From the NCBI GenBank assembly GCA_963575745.1, contig CAUYUJ010016471.1:531335-595334 (forward strand): DNA of 64,000 nt, written 5' to 3'. The DNA is from Prorocentrum cordatum (Eukaryota > Sar > Dinophyceae > Prorocentrales > Prorocentraceae). The notes under the pieces are model-generated. The model ran no database searches. It saw nothing but the letters and a program-made list of their open reading frames with translations, and was not told the DNA's origin. This document shows, piece after piece, positions 53,031 through 62,654 of the stretch; within the stretch, counting starts at the first letter, position 1, and every line of letters starts with the position of its first letter. Both the position numbers and the translations under genes were made by a program.

Positions 53031-53147
53031 GGATACATATATAGATAGGCAGATAGGTAGAGATATTGATCTGTATATATATATATAGATACATAGATCG
53101 GCAGAAAGAAAGGTAGACGCTCAGATAGAGCAATAGACGTGTATGTG

Positions 53148-53187
<40 letters not shown>
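53031..53187. repeat. GATA/AT/AG microsatellite cluster
   Basis: GATAGGCAGATAGGTAG-type tetranucleotides, AT runs at about 53074-53087 and 53147-53158, then about 14 AG units (53159-53187), followed by a G run. Confidence 0.85.
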
Positions 53188-53191
<4 letters not shown>

Positions 53192-53559
53192 CAGGGGGGG
53201 GGGCGGGGCCAGGTTCTGCCAGCCCTGCGCCCTACGGCGGCTCACGCTTTGTTTCCTACGGCGGCTCGCTTATTCTCGTCGGAGGCCACGCCGCCGTGTC
53301 TGGGCTGCGGAGTCAGAAGCTTCACCGATGTGCCTGGGCTGCGGGCCAGAAGCCCCGCCGACGCGCCTGGGTCACGGGTCTGAACATGTCGGGTGGTTGA
53401 AGGGGGGGAATGTTGTTGGTTGAGTTGTAGGAGAGACTGCGGGAGTGGGGGATTTGCATGCGCGCGTGCACTCGTGCATTCGAAATTGCTTTGTATGCGT
53501 CGACGCTGTCGTCGCATTCTCCCCCGGCCTCGCAGCCGCAAGTCTCTACGTGCATTCAT

Positions 53560-54843
53560 GGGGAACGCGGGGGGGGGCGAAGACGCTGGCGGGCCAGCGC
53601 GAGTGGGCCGCCGGGGCGGACGCCGGTGCGACGAGGAGCCTCGCAGGCGCGCCTCGGGCGCTCATTCGGTGGCCCGTGCAGATCAGATCGGGGCCCCAGG
53701 TGGCTCTTGAACAACGTCGCGCCGCTCGCTTCGCCCGCGACGCTGTCCAACATTGACTTCCGGGCGAGCTTTCGAAGGACGCCGCCATCGAGCGCGCGGC
53801 CAAGTGCAGGCGAAGTCGGCCCAGGGCGCCTCGGTCAAAGTGATGGCGCCCAGCTTCGCGTTGCGCGTCGAGAAGGCGCGCGAGAAATTGCGGGGCGCTG
53901 GGTGCGCGGCGTTGCGCTGGTTCAACACGCAAGCGGCTTGCGATGCGAAATCGCAGCTCGAGTGCACCGGCGCCCCTCGGTTCATCTGCAGCCGCGAGCA
54001 CCGGCGCCTGCATTTGAAGGCGGAGACGCGCGCGACAGGCCGCGACTGAGGAGAAGCTTCTGGCGGAGGGCAGCGCCAGTGCGAAGATCGCGGGGAAGTC
54101 GCAGGTGGAGCAGCGCGCGACGCGCCGCGAGTGGCAGGTGCCATCTGACGCGACCCTGAGGAGACATCGCCCACTCTGCGGCCAGCCGCTCCGGCAGCTT
54201 GCGCCTCGGAGGGCGGGGGCGCCAGTCCTCTGACAGCGCCGAGTTCATCGAAGCCCGCGGCCTGGCTCGCAGTCGCCGGCGAGATTTCATGCAGGTCGCG
54301 AGGCGGTGGGGGTTGAAGCGCTACTTCAACCGCTATTGCAACGCAGTGGTTCTCAAGCCCGAGGCCGACGCCGCGGTCGCGCGCCCGGCGGGCAGGTTTG
54401 CGCGGGCGCGGACAGACGGGCAGCGGGCAGACGCGTGCTCTCGGACTCTGCTCGCGGATTGCACCCGCGGCGAGTCGCGCGGGGAAGCCTTCCAGGACGC
54501 GGAGCGCTTGTCAAGCATGGGGCCAGGGGCCATCGCGGAGATCGTGGGGCGATTCGTCACAGCTTCGACAAGCGAGCGATCTGACGCTCGCATGGCCCCG
54601 TGCCCTCTGCACGTCACGCAGGCTTGGCCTTTGGGCGCGGCGCGGAGGACGGCCGCAGAGGCGAGGGTGCACTCGGCGGCGCGGGCGGCGTCTTCGCTGT
54701 CGCAGACGCGCCATGTCTTCCTTGAGCAGTCGCCTGGCTGGCAGGAGACCCCACGGCCGGCCATGGCCGAAGCCGAGCAGGCAGAGGCGAGCGAGGCCTG
54801 GCGCCAGGCAGAAGTGGGAGAGCGCGCCAATGGATCTCCCTGA
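53560..54843 (+). CDS. Possible hypothetical gene, frames interrupted
   Basis: Not recognised. Plus-strand segments with alpha-helical, protein-like texture occur in sequence but in different frames: APSFALRVEKAREKLRGAGC and ALRWFNTQAACDAKSQLE (to a stop at 54049), then KLLAEGSASAKIAGKSQVEQ and RATRREWQVPSDATLRRHRP (54058-54170), then AEFIEARGLARSRRRDFMQV and GLKRYFNRYCNAVVLKPEAD through to a stop at 54843. Introns or indels between them would be needed. Composition is rich in Arg, Ala and Glu. A shadow on the opposite strand cannot be excluded. Confidence 0.25.
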
Positions 54844-54857
54844 ATATGCTAAAAGGA

Positions 54858-54945
54858 GGGAGGAGGGGGGGGGCCGGACCCCCCCCCCTTGGCGCTGAAA
54901 AAGGAGGGGGGGGGAGGGGTCGAACCCCTCCCCCCCCCCTCCTTT
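54858..54945. repeat. G-run/C-run palindromes, predicted hairpins
   Basis: Left: a G-run passing into CCGGA and a C-run. Right: AAGGAGGGGGGGGGAGGGGT (54901-54920), loop CGA, and its near-perfect complement to 54944 (nine G against ten C). GGCGCTGAAA and GCGCCGGAAA flank the right palindrome. Either strand could also form G-quadruplexes. Confidence 0.85.
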
Positions 54946-55007
54946 GCGCCGGAAAGGGAGCCGGGGAGGGGGCTTCTTTCGCTTTTCCTTTCTGCGCCAG
55001 AGAAGGT

Positions 55008-55051
55008 GCGTAGGGAGTGCGGGGTTGGGAGTAGGGAGTGATGAGTAGTGA
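55008..55051 (+). repeat. Short heptamer-satellite flank left of LINE-B
   Basis: Copies of the GTGAGTA-type heptamer (GTGCGTAGGGAGTGCGG, GGGAGTAGGGAGTGA). Its last 15 bp are the target-site duplication AGTGATGAGTAGTGA (55037-55051), identical to 62655-62669. Confidence 0.85.
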
Positions 55052-55073
55052 TCCGTAGCCATTTTGGCTCAAG
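55052..55073 (+). other. Dinoflagellate spliced leader at the exact 5' end of LINE-B
   Basis: A perfect 22-nt DinoSL starting at the first base after the target-site duplication. Immediately after it (55074 onward) comes TCCGTAGCGGTTCGGCTC, which looks like a decayed second leader. No donor splice site follows, so it is not an SL RNA gene. Confidence 0.95.
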
Positions 55074-55216
55074 TCCGTAGCGGTTCGGCTCGGACTGACC
55101 ATACTGGCCTGGGGGATTGCAGCGGCCCCCGACAGTGCACCTCCCGGCCTTGGTCAGGAGGAATTCTTGCGATTTGGTGAGCTCCTGTGGGAGCATCAGC
55201 TTCACTTCCATACCTC

Positions 55217-56341
55217 ATGGGTGGCGATGCGGCGCCAAAGGACATCCTTTTGGGGCCGAAGAAGCCATTGTGGAGCTGCACAAAGTGCCACAGGAAGGGC
55301 AACTGGGCGTGCAGGATCCGCTGCGCCTGCGGCTCACCTGCGCCAGCCGCGGTGGCCAAGGCAGCCAAGTTGGCACACGAACGTGAAGTTGCAGGGAATG
55401 GAGCTGCTGGGCAGAAAGGTCCGAAGGGCAGGTGGGCCGATGGTGCACCAGGTTCCTTGGACAAGGCTCTGCAGGCGATTGTCAAGAGGCTCGAGAGCTT
55501 GGAGAAGCCAGCAACCAGAGTGGTGGCCAAGTCGCCGCCATGGGCAGAAAAGGTGGAGTCCGCTGAGAAGGAGCTCAAGGACAGGCTGGCCCACTGGCAG
55601 AAGGCGGCGCGGCTCTCGGTGCACGACACGGACAAGAGGATGGCGGAGGACATGGTCGCACAGCTGCAGCACCAGATCCAGGAGGCCAAACCTCTTCATG
55701 TACAAGCTCACTCAGTCTCTACCAGACTGGAGAGGGCAAGGGACAACGTCACGAAGTTGGAGAAGCATGTCGCGGACACCAGGGAGGAGATTCAGAAGGC
55801 GAAGGACGAGCTGGATCAGAGGCTTGCGGATGCTGAGACGGCGCTGCAGGAAGCTCGGCGTCAACAGATGGCCTTACAACAAGAGGCCAAGGAAACCTTC
55901 GCCAAGGGCTTCTGCACTGACGACAGTGGGCCCATTCTCAAGATGGACGAGTCGATCTTGGCGGGGGCCAGTACTGAGTTTAAAGAATGGTTCGTCGCCA
56001 AGAAGGCAACTGAGGATGCGCACTTCGAGACGCTCCGCAAGCTCATGGAGGCCCAAGCGGTTGCTGCAAGCAACGCTATGCGCCCTCCTCCTGCTGTGCC
56101 AGGGAGCAGTGAGCATGACGACGACGCCGAGGGCTGCGACGACGACGACATGGACCTCGACGATGCCGATGAGGACATTGACAAGCTGGGAAAGGCGCAG
56201 GCCAGCGTCGCCGCAGCCAGGTCAGCGGCCACCTCAGCAACTGGCGACGCCAAAGCTAAGGCTGAACAGGAGCTTACCAGAGCCAAGCGGCTACTGGCGG
56301 AGCAGATTGCAGCCATGGCAAAGAGGCGAAAGAGAGGGTAA
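55217..56341 (+). CDS. LINE-B ORF1: zinc ribbon and coiled-coil RNA-binding-type protein
   Basis: First in-frame ATG at 55217 (MGGDAAPKDILLGPKKPLW), 374 codons, intact. CTKCHRKGNWACRIRCACG near the N-terminus supplies the zinc-binding cysteines. A long coiled coil follows (EKVESAEKELKDRLAHWQKA, RLERARDNVTKLEKHVADTR, EEIQKAKDELDQRLADAETA) and would mediate oligomerisation. Near the end an acidic run (DDDDMDLDDADEDID) precedes an Ala/Lys helix and the basic terminus AKRRKRG. LINE ORF1 proteins coat the element RNA and act as chaperones. The layout equals that of LINE-A ORF1, with little direct sequence identity apart from the ribbon. The frame upstream is open to a GTG at 55187. Confidence 0.8.
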   Translation: MGGDAAPKDILLGPKKPLWSCTKCHRKGNWACRIRCACGSPAPAAVAKAAKLAHEREVAGNGAAGQKGPKGRWADGAPGSLDKALQAIVKRLESLEKPATRVVAKSPPWAEKVESAEKELKDRLAHWQKAARLSVHDTDKRMAEDMVAQLQHQIQEAKPLHVQAHSVSTRLERARDNVTKLEKHVADTREEIQKAKDELDQRLADAETALQEARRQQMALQQEAKETFAKGFCTDDSGPILKMDESILAGASTEFKEWFVAKKATEDAHFETLRKLMEAQAVAASNAMRPPPAVPGSSEHDDDAEGCDDDDMDLDDADEDIDKLGKAQASVAAARSAATSATGDAKAKAEQELTRAKRLLAEQIAAMAKRRKRG

Positions 56342-56438
56342 CTCGTCAGATGAAGTTCGACGGAGTGAGTGGGCGGCAGCATCTGAACAGGCTTGCCAGA
56401 GCGAGCTGTCGCAGTGTTTCTTGCTCTATTTCGTCAGC

Positions 56439-59063
56439 ATGCACTACGAGTGCTATGAGATATGTGATGAGTGGCCAACTGAGGTACAACGTAATGATGA
56501 ACAGCATGATGTTGAGATGCAACAAGTGATCATGCCTGGCGATTTCTTGGCTGGGAAGGAGATTGATGTGGAGTGGCCTGACGTTGGGTTCCAGATCCCC
56601 TCGCTGCAGCGGTCCCAGATGTTCGACGATGCCAGGCTAGACCCGAAGTACTACGTCCCAGAGGGCGTCAGCTTGGGCTGTGGGGTCGGGGATTCAGCCC
56701 CCGTTCGTCACCCCCCGCAGCCCACATGGACTTCGGGGGCAGGTCCGTGGGCGAGAACTTCTTCGTCGAGCGGCGCACTCACGGCTCCCTGGGAGCCGCA
56801 GAAGTCGCCACAGGAAGACGCTGCGCCACACTGTGTTCTACCTGATATGCCTCGACTGGCCCGCTCCTCGGGGTCGAGGCCAGGAGCGACGCTGAGCACA
56901 TCTGCAGGGTTGGGTACCTTGTCGACTGCCTGTGCGGGCCCGTTTGGGGGCAGACGTCGCCATTTTGCTGGCCCCGATGGCACGCACTGTCGTTCCCAAG
57001 CTGCGCAGGCAAAGGAGGACGGCAGTACCGACCATAGGGGAGCCTCGATAGGTCAGAACGCAGTGAGTAAATTGGGAGAGCCCACCGACATGGATGTTGA
57101 GCCGCCACCAGAGGATCCAGTGTCTCCTCAGCAAATTTTCCTTGATGCGATGACTCTGAGGGCGACGGGATGGATACTCAGACTTGATTGCGAGTCCAGC
57201 GGGTACCACGATTGGATGACCTGGTGCGTGCCTTACGTCATGGCGGAACTGCAAGAAGTATCGTGGACGGAGGAGGCATCGGCTGGACGCTCGATGGAGC
57301 AGTTGGCCCAGGACATCTGTTTTGGTTGCTGGCAGAGCTCAGGACCTGGCCGAAGGAACGTCATTGACTACATCAACTGGGTAGGCAGACGTGAGACGCA
57401 TGAGGCTTGGGAAAGAGCAGTCAGTCGGCACTTCAGAGCTCTGAGACATACACGGAGAGCAATGAGGCTCTACCTGGGCAACGCTGCCCCCCCAGCAGTG
57501 CGGGAGTATTGCGAAGATGATGAGGGTGAAATCCTGCCTCTTGTCGGTCGAGATGGACTACCTGGACCAACACTTGCAGACGAGGCCCCGCAGCAGGATG
57601 ATGAGCAAGTACCTCAGCGTGAGCCAGAGGGTGATGATGCTGCCGATGATCGTCGTAGGAGGAGCTTCAGGCACGATGCTCCTGCGCCCTCTCCGCGTCC
57701 TAGGCCAGCGGCTGCGGCTTCGCCTCAGGAAGTGTTGATGCCTTTGCAAGGTGAAGATGGGGCTGGCCGAGCAGGCAGGGGCAACCAACCTGCCACGCCT
57801 GGGGCCAAGCGGGTAAGGGCCAAAAAGCAAAAGGACAAAAGTTGGGGCTTCATGACGTGCAATGCTAACTCCTGGGCCTCTTGGGAAACCGTTCTGGACT
57901 GGAGGCTGGAAGAAAATCAAGGCCGTCCACCTCCCCACTTCTTCGCGGGGCAGGAAACCAGGATCAGAGCCCAGGAGGAGATCGATAAGCATCGAAAGGC
58001 CCTCAGGGGTAAAGGACTGTGTGTGGACTTTGTACCTGCCGTCAGCACTGGCGAGCATGTGCTGTCTACGTCAGCTGGGGTGGTAACGGGAGCTCGGAAG
58101 TTCTTGAATCAGAAGACCTTAGAGGCCCACGAGATCACCAAGTTGCCCCAAGCTGCAGGTAGGGTCTGTGCTAGGCATGTCCAAGCTGTACTTCCTGGGG
58201 GCATTGTCTGGGTTTCAGTATACTTCTGGCATTCGATCGGGGTCAAGGGCGCGAATGCGGACCTCTTAGCTGGGCTTGGAAGGTTCCTGGAGTCCCTCAC
58301 CGTGCCCTGGGTCATCGGCTGCGACGCTAACATGGAGCCGAACTCCGAAGGTCTGAAGGCTTGGTGCTCCCAGCTAGGAGCGTCGGTGGTGGCTTCAGCT
58401 GAAGCTACGTGCAGTGCAGGAGTTGGCAACAACCTTGATTTTTTCTTGCTGTCGCACGGCCTGAGCCAGTGCGTCGAGAGCGTCAGCGTGCTCCACGACG
58501 CGCCCATCAGCCCCCACTCGCCTGTAGAGCTGTGGTTGAAAGGAATATCGATGTCAATCCCGATCCACGTTAGACTTAAGAGGAAGCGTTTCCCGACAAA
58601 TAAGCCTATCGGGTGTATCAGACAACCTGAACATAGAGTTTGGTCTTGGGATTCTGGGCGTGATGATATTGATTTCTTGGGATCTTGGGAGCAGTGGATT
58701 ACCAACATGGAGCTTGAGCTTTGCCGAATATGCGATATATATGGGGAGACTAGGCAGGTGTATCTTGGGAGGTCCCAAGGGTTCCAGAGGAAGGTCCTGT
58801 CTCTGGAGTTGTTCCTGCGGAAGAAGTGGTTCTCCAACTCTACTCCCCAGCTCAGGGCGTGGCGCTCGCTCGTAGCCTTGCTTGCTAAAGCTGAACACTG
58901 TGCTGCGAGCAACTTCGAGGGCGCGCTTTGGGAGAGGGTCAAGTCTGGCCTACTTCGACTAGACGAAGCGCTGCTGCTGCCTCAGTTTTTAGTCATTGCG
59001 CCATCGATCAGCGACATGATCGAGGCTATCACGTGCACGGATGGCCGAGAGCTGGGTTTTTTT
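56439..59063 (+). CDS. LINE-B ORF2, N-terminal part: APE-type endonuclease
   Basis: The ORF2 frame opens around the ORF1 stop; the first ATG (MHYECYEICDEWPTE) is at 56439, about 100 bp downstream. A ~450-residue acidic/low-complexity leader precedes the endonuclease. Catalytic elements: WGFMTCNANSWASW (motif I Asn, near 57847), HFFAGQETRI (Glu), VIGCDANMEPNSEG (Asp-x-Asn), VGNNLDFFLLSHGL (Asp) and ISPHSPVEL (terminal His). All are kept. The domain nicks the target strand. At the T7 run 59057-59063 the frame ends 27 bases later; six T would keep it open into the RT. Confidence 0.8.
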
Positions 59064-62000
59064 CCTGCCCACCGCCAGATCGACGCATGATCACCTGCTT
59101 AGCCAGCATTCGCGTAGGAGATGGGCTAAGTGGAAAGCGTGGGCTAAGGAATCAGTGACTAAGGGAGGCAAGGAGGCCCACAGGTACAGCAAGATGAAGA
59201 TGCCTGTCGTCGGACCTCGGGGGGATCAAGGTTTTGAACTCCAGGGGGACATGGCGATCCAGGCGCTAGAGAAAGAATGGAATGTGTATTGGCAGAGTCA
59301 TAGGTCAGGGCTTTCAGAAGTGCAACTTGAGCTAGCCAAACAATCTGAACCTCTTGGAAGACCCGACTTCCAAGTTGCGAAGTGGGCACTGCACCGCTTC
59401 AAGCACGAAACGGGCCTCGGGGCGGACGACATCAACCCGAGGTCCTGGGCCCTGCTGCCTCAGGATTTCCTCATTAGGCTCATTGATGTGATGATGGCCT
59501 GGGAAAGGGATCCTTTCAGCATTCCAGATAAGTACCCCACGATCATTGTCTTTCAGGGCAAGCCAGAAGGGGAGGGCCTCAGGCCGTTGGCGCTCATCCT
59601 GTCGCTTTTCAGGTTCTGGGGCCGTGTCAGGCAGTGTGAAATGAGGGCCTGGGAGGCCCAGCATCGTACGCCGTTCTTTTGGGGCTCCAGGGACAAGGAG
59701 TGCGACCGTGCTGGCTGGCAGCATGCAATGATTGCTGAATTTGCGCGAGCTAAAGGCTTCGCGTCGGCCACCCTGTGCAAAGACCTCGAGAAGTTTTATG
59801 AGAGGGTCGCTCCTGGGATCTTGTTCGATGAAGCCAAAAACAGTGGGTGTCATCTGGGCCTTACGGTTTGTGTTATTGCTCTGTAGACGGGGCCCAGGGC
59901 CATCGATTTCTCTGGAGCGACGTCGGGGGTTTTTCGCACGACGGGCACCATATTGGCTGGCTGCAGTTTGGCGACCCCATTCGCCAAGATTGTCTTGTAC
60001 CGCGTCCTGTGCAGTTTGGCGCAGACCTTCCCCTCCCTGTACATTAGGAACGTCGTTGACGACGTGTCGCTGCAGCTGCTGGGCACTGCCAAGTTCGTTG
60101 TAGAGAATCTCTCAGCAGCGGGCATCCAACTAAGACAGGGGTTTGATGACTTGGAGTTGGTTGTCTCGGGGAAGAAAACGGTCTTTTTGGCGTCGTCTCA
60201 GGAAGTTTCAGGAGGCCTGCAGGAAGCTTGGAAGCATCTGAAGTACACGATGAAAGAAGTGGTCAGGTCTCTTGGTTGCGATGCCGCATGCAGAAGGATT
60301 CGTAGGAATGTGACTTCACTAAAGCGCCTACGAGGTGCAGCTCGGAAAGCTCGAAGGCTCTGGAAACTTAAAGGGGCTGGTGCGGAAATAAGTAATGTGT
60401 ACAGAGCGGGGCCTCAAGCGGGAGCTCTATGGGGTACTGCGGTTGCGGGCCTTACGGCAAGCCAAGTACACGCACTAAGAGTAGCTGCGTGCAAGAGTTT
60501 GTCAAAGCATAAAGCTGGTGCGATCACATCATACAAGCTACGTACATATGATAGGGGCAGAGCTATGGACCCGTACATCCTGTACCATGCCAATGTAATA
60601 CACCAATGGGCGCGTGCAATATGGGATGGCACACCTCCTTTGTATGTGATGCAGTATGTGTTCGAGCTTGCGGTGGATGCAATGGCTTCTACGCGCAGGC
60701 CGTGGCTGAACGCAACATCGCCTGCGCACGTCTTGCTGCTCACGCTGTCGGAAATAGGTTGGCGGCCAGTCAGTGCGAGGATCTTGCTGAAAGCGGACGG
60801 TGGGAAAGTTGACCTCCTCCAGCTTGCCCCGCTGTCGGTCAGGGATCTAGCGGAAAGAGATGCAGGACACAGGGCTGATGTGAAAGGGTTGAAGTGTCGG
60901 CCGTGCCTCAATAAGTCGTGGGTCCGACTTGTGTTTTGGGAAGGGGCCTTGAAGGTCATCAACGGGGCCAAAAATGAGGTTTGGCATGACCACCATCAAG
61001 CGTGTGCTCGAAATTGTTTCTCCATGGGAACCTGGGCGCAACAGAGACTATGCGATCAGCACCTTGCTCCAGACAACGTGTGCCGACTCTGCTTAGGTGC
61101 CCCAGGAACCCTTTTCCACAGGAGATTCGAGTGCTCCGCGTTCGATGCTGACCGTCGAGAGCACCTCAGCGAGGAGACCAAGCACGCAGCCAGATTAGCA
61201 TGCGAGCTCGGTCAAGATCTCGAGAAGTTTGCTGCTGGGCTGATGCCAGATCCGCGTGAGATCACGACCCCAGCGTTATCGACCAGTGAGTGCCAAGTGT
61301 TTTGGTTTAATAAGCCAGCTAGTGGAATGTTGTCGGGTCACCTCTTCACTGATGGATCGGCCCTCGACCCCACCTCTTCCAGGTTCCGTCGAGCTGGATG
61401 GTCGATCTGTGCTGTGTCCGCTAATGGTGACCTCATCTCTGCTGCGTATGGACCAGTGCCATTACAGGTGGCGCCGTTCCAGCAGGCACGAGACGGGGAA
61501 GATTTTGCGTATGTAATGCTGGCTGATTTAGCTGCGGGTAGTTTTGAAACCTACACGGACTGTGAAGGGACCCTGGGGTGCGTCTGGGATCGACATGGAT
61601 CGATTGGCTCGAGTAATCCCAGGGTCCACATGTGGTCGCGTGTTTGGCATGTTTTTGAAGATGGAATCGTGGCCCACAAAACGCTGGGGCACGCCACGAT
61701 GAATGATATTCTTGAGGGCCGAACCACTGCCTTCGAGAGGCAAGGGAATCGGCACGCAGATAGGTTTGCTAAGCTTGGAGCGTCCAAACATCCTGACGTC
61801 TCTCAGGCAAAGGAGCAAGTAGGGGCCCTCCAGAGACTCCAGGAGGAAGTAATTCGGTGGGGAGGGGTCCAGGATGTCCTCATGAACCAGCGTTCGTGGT
61901 CGGACACAACTGGCTTCCCTGAGCACACTGGAGTGCAGGATGGCCTGGCCCCTGCACCAAACTGGCATGCGAAGGCAAAGAGACAGCGGGCCTTCGAGCG

Positions 62001-62586
62001 CAGGTCCTTGCAGGCGGCCGACCGCCTCGGAGTGAGAAGGACTCTGCTGAGTTTCAAATCTCCCCTTTTTTCAGACACGAAGGCTTGCGTTTCCAGTGCC
62101 AAAGCTGTTTCTGAGAGCCAAGCTCTCGTGCTCTTGCAAGGTCACAACCTTAGAATGTATAAGGTCTGGGACGGGGCGGGAGCTCGGGTGGCTGGGAGTG
62201 GTTGGGTGATGAGCTGTATCAGATGTGGGGGCTACGCGTGGGGCGGGGTAGACACGTTGTGCAGACCTTGCCCCGCGCAGCCCCCCACGAAGGATTTGAA
62301 GCAACAGAGGAACCGTCCTTTTAAAGGTCTCTTCCCCAGCTGGGCAAAGCAGTACAGAGGGTGGCGAGTCAGCGACCAGAGAGCGCCGCTGCCATTCGAC
62401 CTCCTGGCGCTGGTTCGAGCCACTAGGAGGGGTGTCCAAGTTTTGGAGGATTTGGAGGCTGAGGACGGTGCAGTATTTGACTCCACATGGGGTGACGATT
62501 GGACGATTCCCGAGCTGTACTCCAAGTTCGGCTTGATGCCGCCAGCTGGTCAGGAGCCCCCCCAGAGGGGAGAGGAGTCGGACTAG
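59064..62586 (+). CDS. LINE-B ORF2, C-terminal part: RT, CCHC finger, RNase H, zinc ribbon
   Basis: RT fingers: TGLGADDINPRSWALLP and GEGLRPLALILSLFRFWGRV. Motif A is CKDLEKFYERV (Asp near 59782). A single TAG at 59884-59886 follows VCVIAL and precedes motif B (GTILAGCSLATPFAKIVL). Motif C is IRNVVDDVSLQLLG (VDD, near 60055). A CCHC finger, CRLCLGAPGTLFHRRFEC, lies near 61081. RNase H: HLFTDGSALDP (Asp), FETYTDCEGTLGCVW (Asp) and GNRHADRFAKLGAS (Asp); the Glu is less certain. A final ribbon, CIRCGG...CRPC, sits near 62218-62270. The stop codon at 62584-62586 is followed by a 68-bp 3' UTR. Apart from the TAG the frame is open throughout. Confidence 0.8.
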
Positions 62587-62605
62587 CTCTGTTTTGCTGT
62601 TAGGG

Positions 62606-62626
62606 GTGTCTGGCATTGACAGACAC
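62606..62626 (+). other. 3' UTR hairpin of LINE-B
   Basis: GTGTCTG (62606-62612), 7-nt loop, CAGACAC (62620-62626). The stem extends to 10 bp (62603-62629) with one G-T pair. It lies just before the AGAAT tail, where many LINEs carry the structure that their RT recognises to start cDNA synthesis. Confidence 0.75.
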
Positions 62627-62634
62627 TCCCAACG

Positions 62635-62654
62635 AGAATAGAATAGAATAGAAT
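62635..62654 (+). repeat. AGAAT pentamer tail of LINE-B
   Basis: Exactly four AGAAT units ending at the right target-site duplication, in the place of a poly-A tail. Short tandem-repeat tails are known in several LINE clades. Confidence 0.9.

Larger units (their letters stand above)
55052..62654 (+). mobile_element. LINE-B: full-length SL-headed non-LTR retrotransposon, 7,603 bp
   Basis: Bounded by identical 15-bp target-site duplications (55037-55051, 62655-62669). It starts with the spliced leader and ends with a 3' UTR hairpin and four AGAAT units. It encodes ORF1 (zinc ribbon plus coiled coil) and ORF2 (APE endonuclease, RT, CCHC finger, RNase H, C-terminal zinc ribbon). Only two defects are seen in ORF2: a T7 run that shifts frame (59057-59063) and a TAG at 59884-59886. 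Length, perfect duplications and intact motifs indicate a recent insertion. Confidence 0.92.

Noticed and set aside
54912-54930. tRNA T-arm (GGGGTCGAACCCC)
   Set aside because: No acceptor stem, D-arm or anticodon arm at proper spacing; it is the centre of a G/C palindrome.
55187-56341. Start of the 1,307-codon frame beginning at 55167 as the N-terminus of LINE-B ORF2
   Set aside because: Its first ~390 codons overlap ORF1 in another frame and read as Arg/Ser/Trp-rich shadow; real ORF2 starts near the ORF1 stop.
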